Notes under the pieces: model-generated
What the model was told of the DNA's origin: nothing
The model's input: only the letters and a program-made list of their open reading frames with translations
Database searches by the model: none
Made by a program: the position numbers and the translations under genes
From: Streptomyces sp. CB02058
Lineage (GTDB): Bacteria; Actinomycetota; Actinomycetes; Streptomycetales; Streptomycetaceae
NCBI RefSeq assembly: GCF_001905505.1
Contig: NZ_LIPG01000003.1
Span: 682,001 to 746,000, forward strand
DNA: 64,000 bases
Direction of reading: 5' to 3'
Shown: in pieces, positions 62,406 to 64,000 of the stretch
Position numbering within the stretch: the stretch's first letter is position 1
Layout: every line of letters begins with the position of its first letter

Positions 62406-64000
62406 GCGATACGTCACCCAAGGCCGGGATGCTGCGCGAACTCTCGCCGGCCAAGTACGAGTTGCTGCTGCGGGCCCGCAAGGCACGGCAGCAGCGGAGC
62501 GCGGCACCGGCGTCGGTGCCCCGCCCCCGGCCGTCCGGCGCCGACACCCCGCTGTCGTACCCGCAGGAACGCCTCTGGTTCCTGGACGGCCTGGCCCCCG
62601 GCGACCCGGTGTACAACATGCCGTTCGCCATCGAGCTGCACGGCGTACTCGACGTCCCGACCGTGGAGCGGGTGCTCGGCGCCCTGGTGGAGCGGCACGA
62701 GACCCTGCGTACGACGTTCGGGACCGTCCGCGGTGTGCCCGCGCAGCTGGTCGGCCCCGCCGCCCCGGTGCCGGTGCGGGTCGTCGACCTGCGGGGCACG
62801 CCCGAGGCCGGGCAGGAGGCCGAGACCAGGCGGCTGGCCGCCGAGCACGCCGCCGCGCCGTTCGACCTCGCGGCCGGGCCGCTGATCAGGATGACGCTGG
62901 TCAGGCGGGCCGACGCACACACCGTCGCGCTGCTCTGCCTGCACCACATCATCTCGGACGACTGGTCGATGGGCGTCCTGACCGAGGAGTTCGGGCAGCT
63001 CTACGCGGCCTTCCGGGCCGGCCTGCCCAGCCCGCTGGCGCCGCTCCCCGTCCAGTACGCCGACTACGCGCTCTGGCAGCGCCGGGAGCTCTCCGGCGGC
63101 GAGCTGGAACGGGGACTCGACCACTGGCGGTCCAGGCTCGGCGGCGAACTGCCCAGCCTCGAACTGCCCCTGGACCGGCCGAGGCCGCCCGCACAGACCT
63201 ACGCGGGCCGTACCCACTCCGTCCTGCTGCCCGAGGAACTCGTCGAGAGGACCGCCGAGCTGGCGAAGTCGTCCGGCTCGACGATGTTCATGACGCTGCT
63301 CGCCACCTACACCGTGCTGCTCCACCGCTACACCGGGCAGGACGACATCGTCGTGGGGACCACGGTCGCGAACCGGGCCCGGCCGGAGACCCAGAAGCTC
63401 ATCGGCTTCCTCATCAACATCCTGCCGCTGCGCGCCGACCTGAGCGGCGCGCCCACCTTCCGCGACGTGCTGCGGGCCACCCGGGACATGAGCCTGGAGG
63501 CGTTCGCACACCAGGAGGTCCCCTTCTACAAGATCGTCGAAGAGGTGCTGCCGGACCGCGATCCGAGCCGCTCCCCGCTCGTCGAGACCATGTTCACCCT
63601 GCACAACGCGCCCCAGGGTTCCCTCGAACTCCCGGAGCTCCGCATCACGACCTATCCCGCTCCGGACAAGGAGAGTTCGCCGTTCGACCTCAGCCTCGAC
63701 GTGGTCGAGGCCGGTGGCCGGCTGCGCTGCGACTGGGAGTACAACACCGGGCTCTTCGACGCCGCGACCGTCGAGCGCATGATGACGCACTTCACCCGGC
63801 TGCTCGAGGCGGTCGTCGCCGACCCGGACCAGCGCATCGGCGAGCTCTCCATGCTCTCCGTCGAGGAGCGCGACGACGTCCTCACCCGGGACAACGAGGT
63901 CACCGTCACGGTCGGACCGCACGAATGCGTGCAGGGACTGTTCGAGGAGCACGTCCGGCGCACCCCCGACGCCGTCGCGGTCGTCGACGCGGGCGTGCGG
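62402..64000 (+). CDS. NRPS with N-terminal condensation domain (partial, runs off the window)
   Basis: GTG 62402 overlaps the previous stop (GTGA); the frame stays open for 533 codons to the window end. A helical N-terminal segment (about 10-32) may be a docking region. Condensation domain about 48-470: LSYPQERLWFLDGLAPGDPVYN, catalytic HHIISDD (181-187), GTTVANRARPETQKLIGFLINILPLR. HHxxxD is intact, but the usual Gly after Asp is Asp. From about 505 an adenylation domain begins (VQGLFEEHVRRTPDAVAVVD). Likely the main elongation synthetase. Confidence 0.92.
   Translation, partial: MSDTSPKAGMLRELSPAKYELLLRARKARQQRSAAPASVPRPRPSGADTPLSYPQERLWFLDGLAPGDPVYNMPFAIELHGVLDVPTVERVLGALVERHETLRTTFGTVRGVPAQLVGPAAPVPVRVVDLRGTPEAGQEAETRRLAAEHAAAPFDLAAGPLIRMTLVRRADAHTVALLCLHHIISDDWSMGVLTEEFGQLYAAFRAGLPSPLAPLPVQYADYALWQRRELSGGELERGLDHWRSRLGGELPSLELPLDRPRPPAQTYAGRTHSVLLPEELVERTAELAKSSGSTMFMTLLATYTVLLHRYTGQDDIVVGTTVANRARPETQKLIGFLINILPLRADLSGAPTFRDVLRATRDMSLEAFAHQEVPFYKIVEEVLPDRDPSRSPLVETMFTLHNAPQGSLELPELRITTYPAPDKESSPFDLSLDVVEAGGRLRCDWEYNTGLFDAATVERMMTHFTRLLEAVVADPDQRIGELSMLSVEERDDVLTRDNEVTVTVGPHECVQGLFEEHVRRTPDAVAVVDAGVR

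Overview
The window is high-GC actinobacterial DNA that reads as a Streptomyces chromosome. GTG and TTG starts are common, as are four-base stop/start overlaps, GC-rich hairpin terminators, GntR/TetR/IclR regulators, two chitosanases and one rare TTA codon. From memory only, the order uricase genes - malate synthase - AllR/allantoinase/allantoicase - RbsC-type sugar ABC system - ROK kinase matches the S. coelicolor SCO62xx region; this was not checked by alignment.

Layout. 1-2969: a DasA/MalF-like sugar ABC system divergent from a DasR-like GntR regulator. 3060-10271: purine catabolism: two small proteins, OHCU decarboxylase, HIU hydrolase, uricase, an NCS2 permease, an 8-oxoguanine deaminase and a second NCS2 permease. 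10339-17373: two tandem GH46 chitosanases, an alpha/beta hydrolase lacking its nucleophile, a fibronectin-type lipoprotein, a GPP34 protein, a TetR and a secreted lipase-like protein. 17433-22699: a tightly overlapped minus-strand operon of leucine-rich-repeat protein, ankyrin protein, MoxR ATPase and vWA/metalloprotease-like protein. 22796-22871: a tRNA-like element with no recognisable anticodon. 23007-33898: a small membrane protein, malate synthase, a MobA-like nucleotidyltransferase, a two-component system facing an ABC exporter, then AllR, allantoinase and allantoicase. 34059-41526: assorted enzymes and regulators (monooxygenase-fold protein, aldo/keto reductase, DHFR-like protein, TetR, EamA transporter, P450 with hotdog thioesterase, Gfo/Idh oxidoreductase, GntR). 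41739-46661: sugar ABC importer, ROK kinase, membrane protein. 47074-48504: a third NCS2 permease.

48592-64000 is a nonribosomal peptide gene cluster that runs off the right edge. It holds a type II thioesterase, aldehyde dehydrogenase, MbtH protein, CE4 deacetylase-like hydrolase, Asp/Glu racemase, a free carrier protein, a membrane desaturase (with the TTA codon), a free condensation protein, asparagine synthetase, an A-PCP protein, a chimeric protein, and the start of a condensation-containing synthetase. The chimera (59847-62405) is the most unusual object: the C-terminal subdomain of an adenylation domain is interrupted by a PP-loop ATP pyrophosphatase with paired cysteines, and is followed by an epimerization-like domain whose catalytic HH is replaced by DE. 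It suggests amide, amidine or thioamide chemistry on the assembly line.

The purine genes form a spread-out pathway: 8-oxoguanine to urate, urate to allantoin, allantoin to allantoate, then ureidoglycolate and urea, with glyoxylate drawn off by malate synthase. A 17-bp palindrome (TCAAY-N5-RTTGA core) lies upstream of uraD, malate synthase, allantoinase and the third permease, so these dispersed units may be co-regulated. Start sites were chosen by eye from ribosome-binding sites. No database search or folding computation was run.
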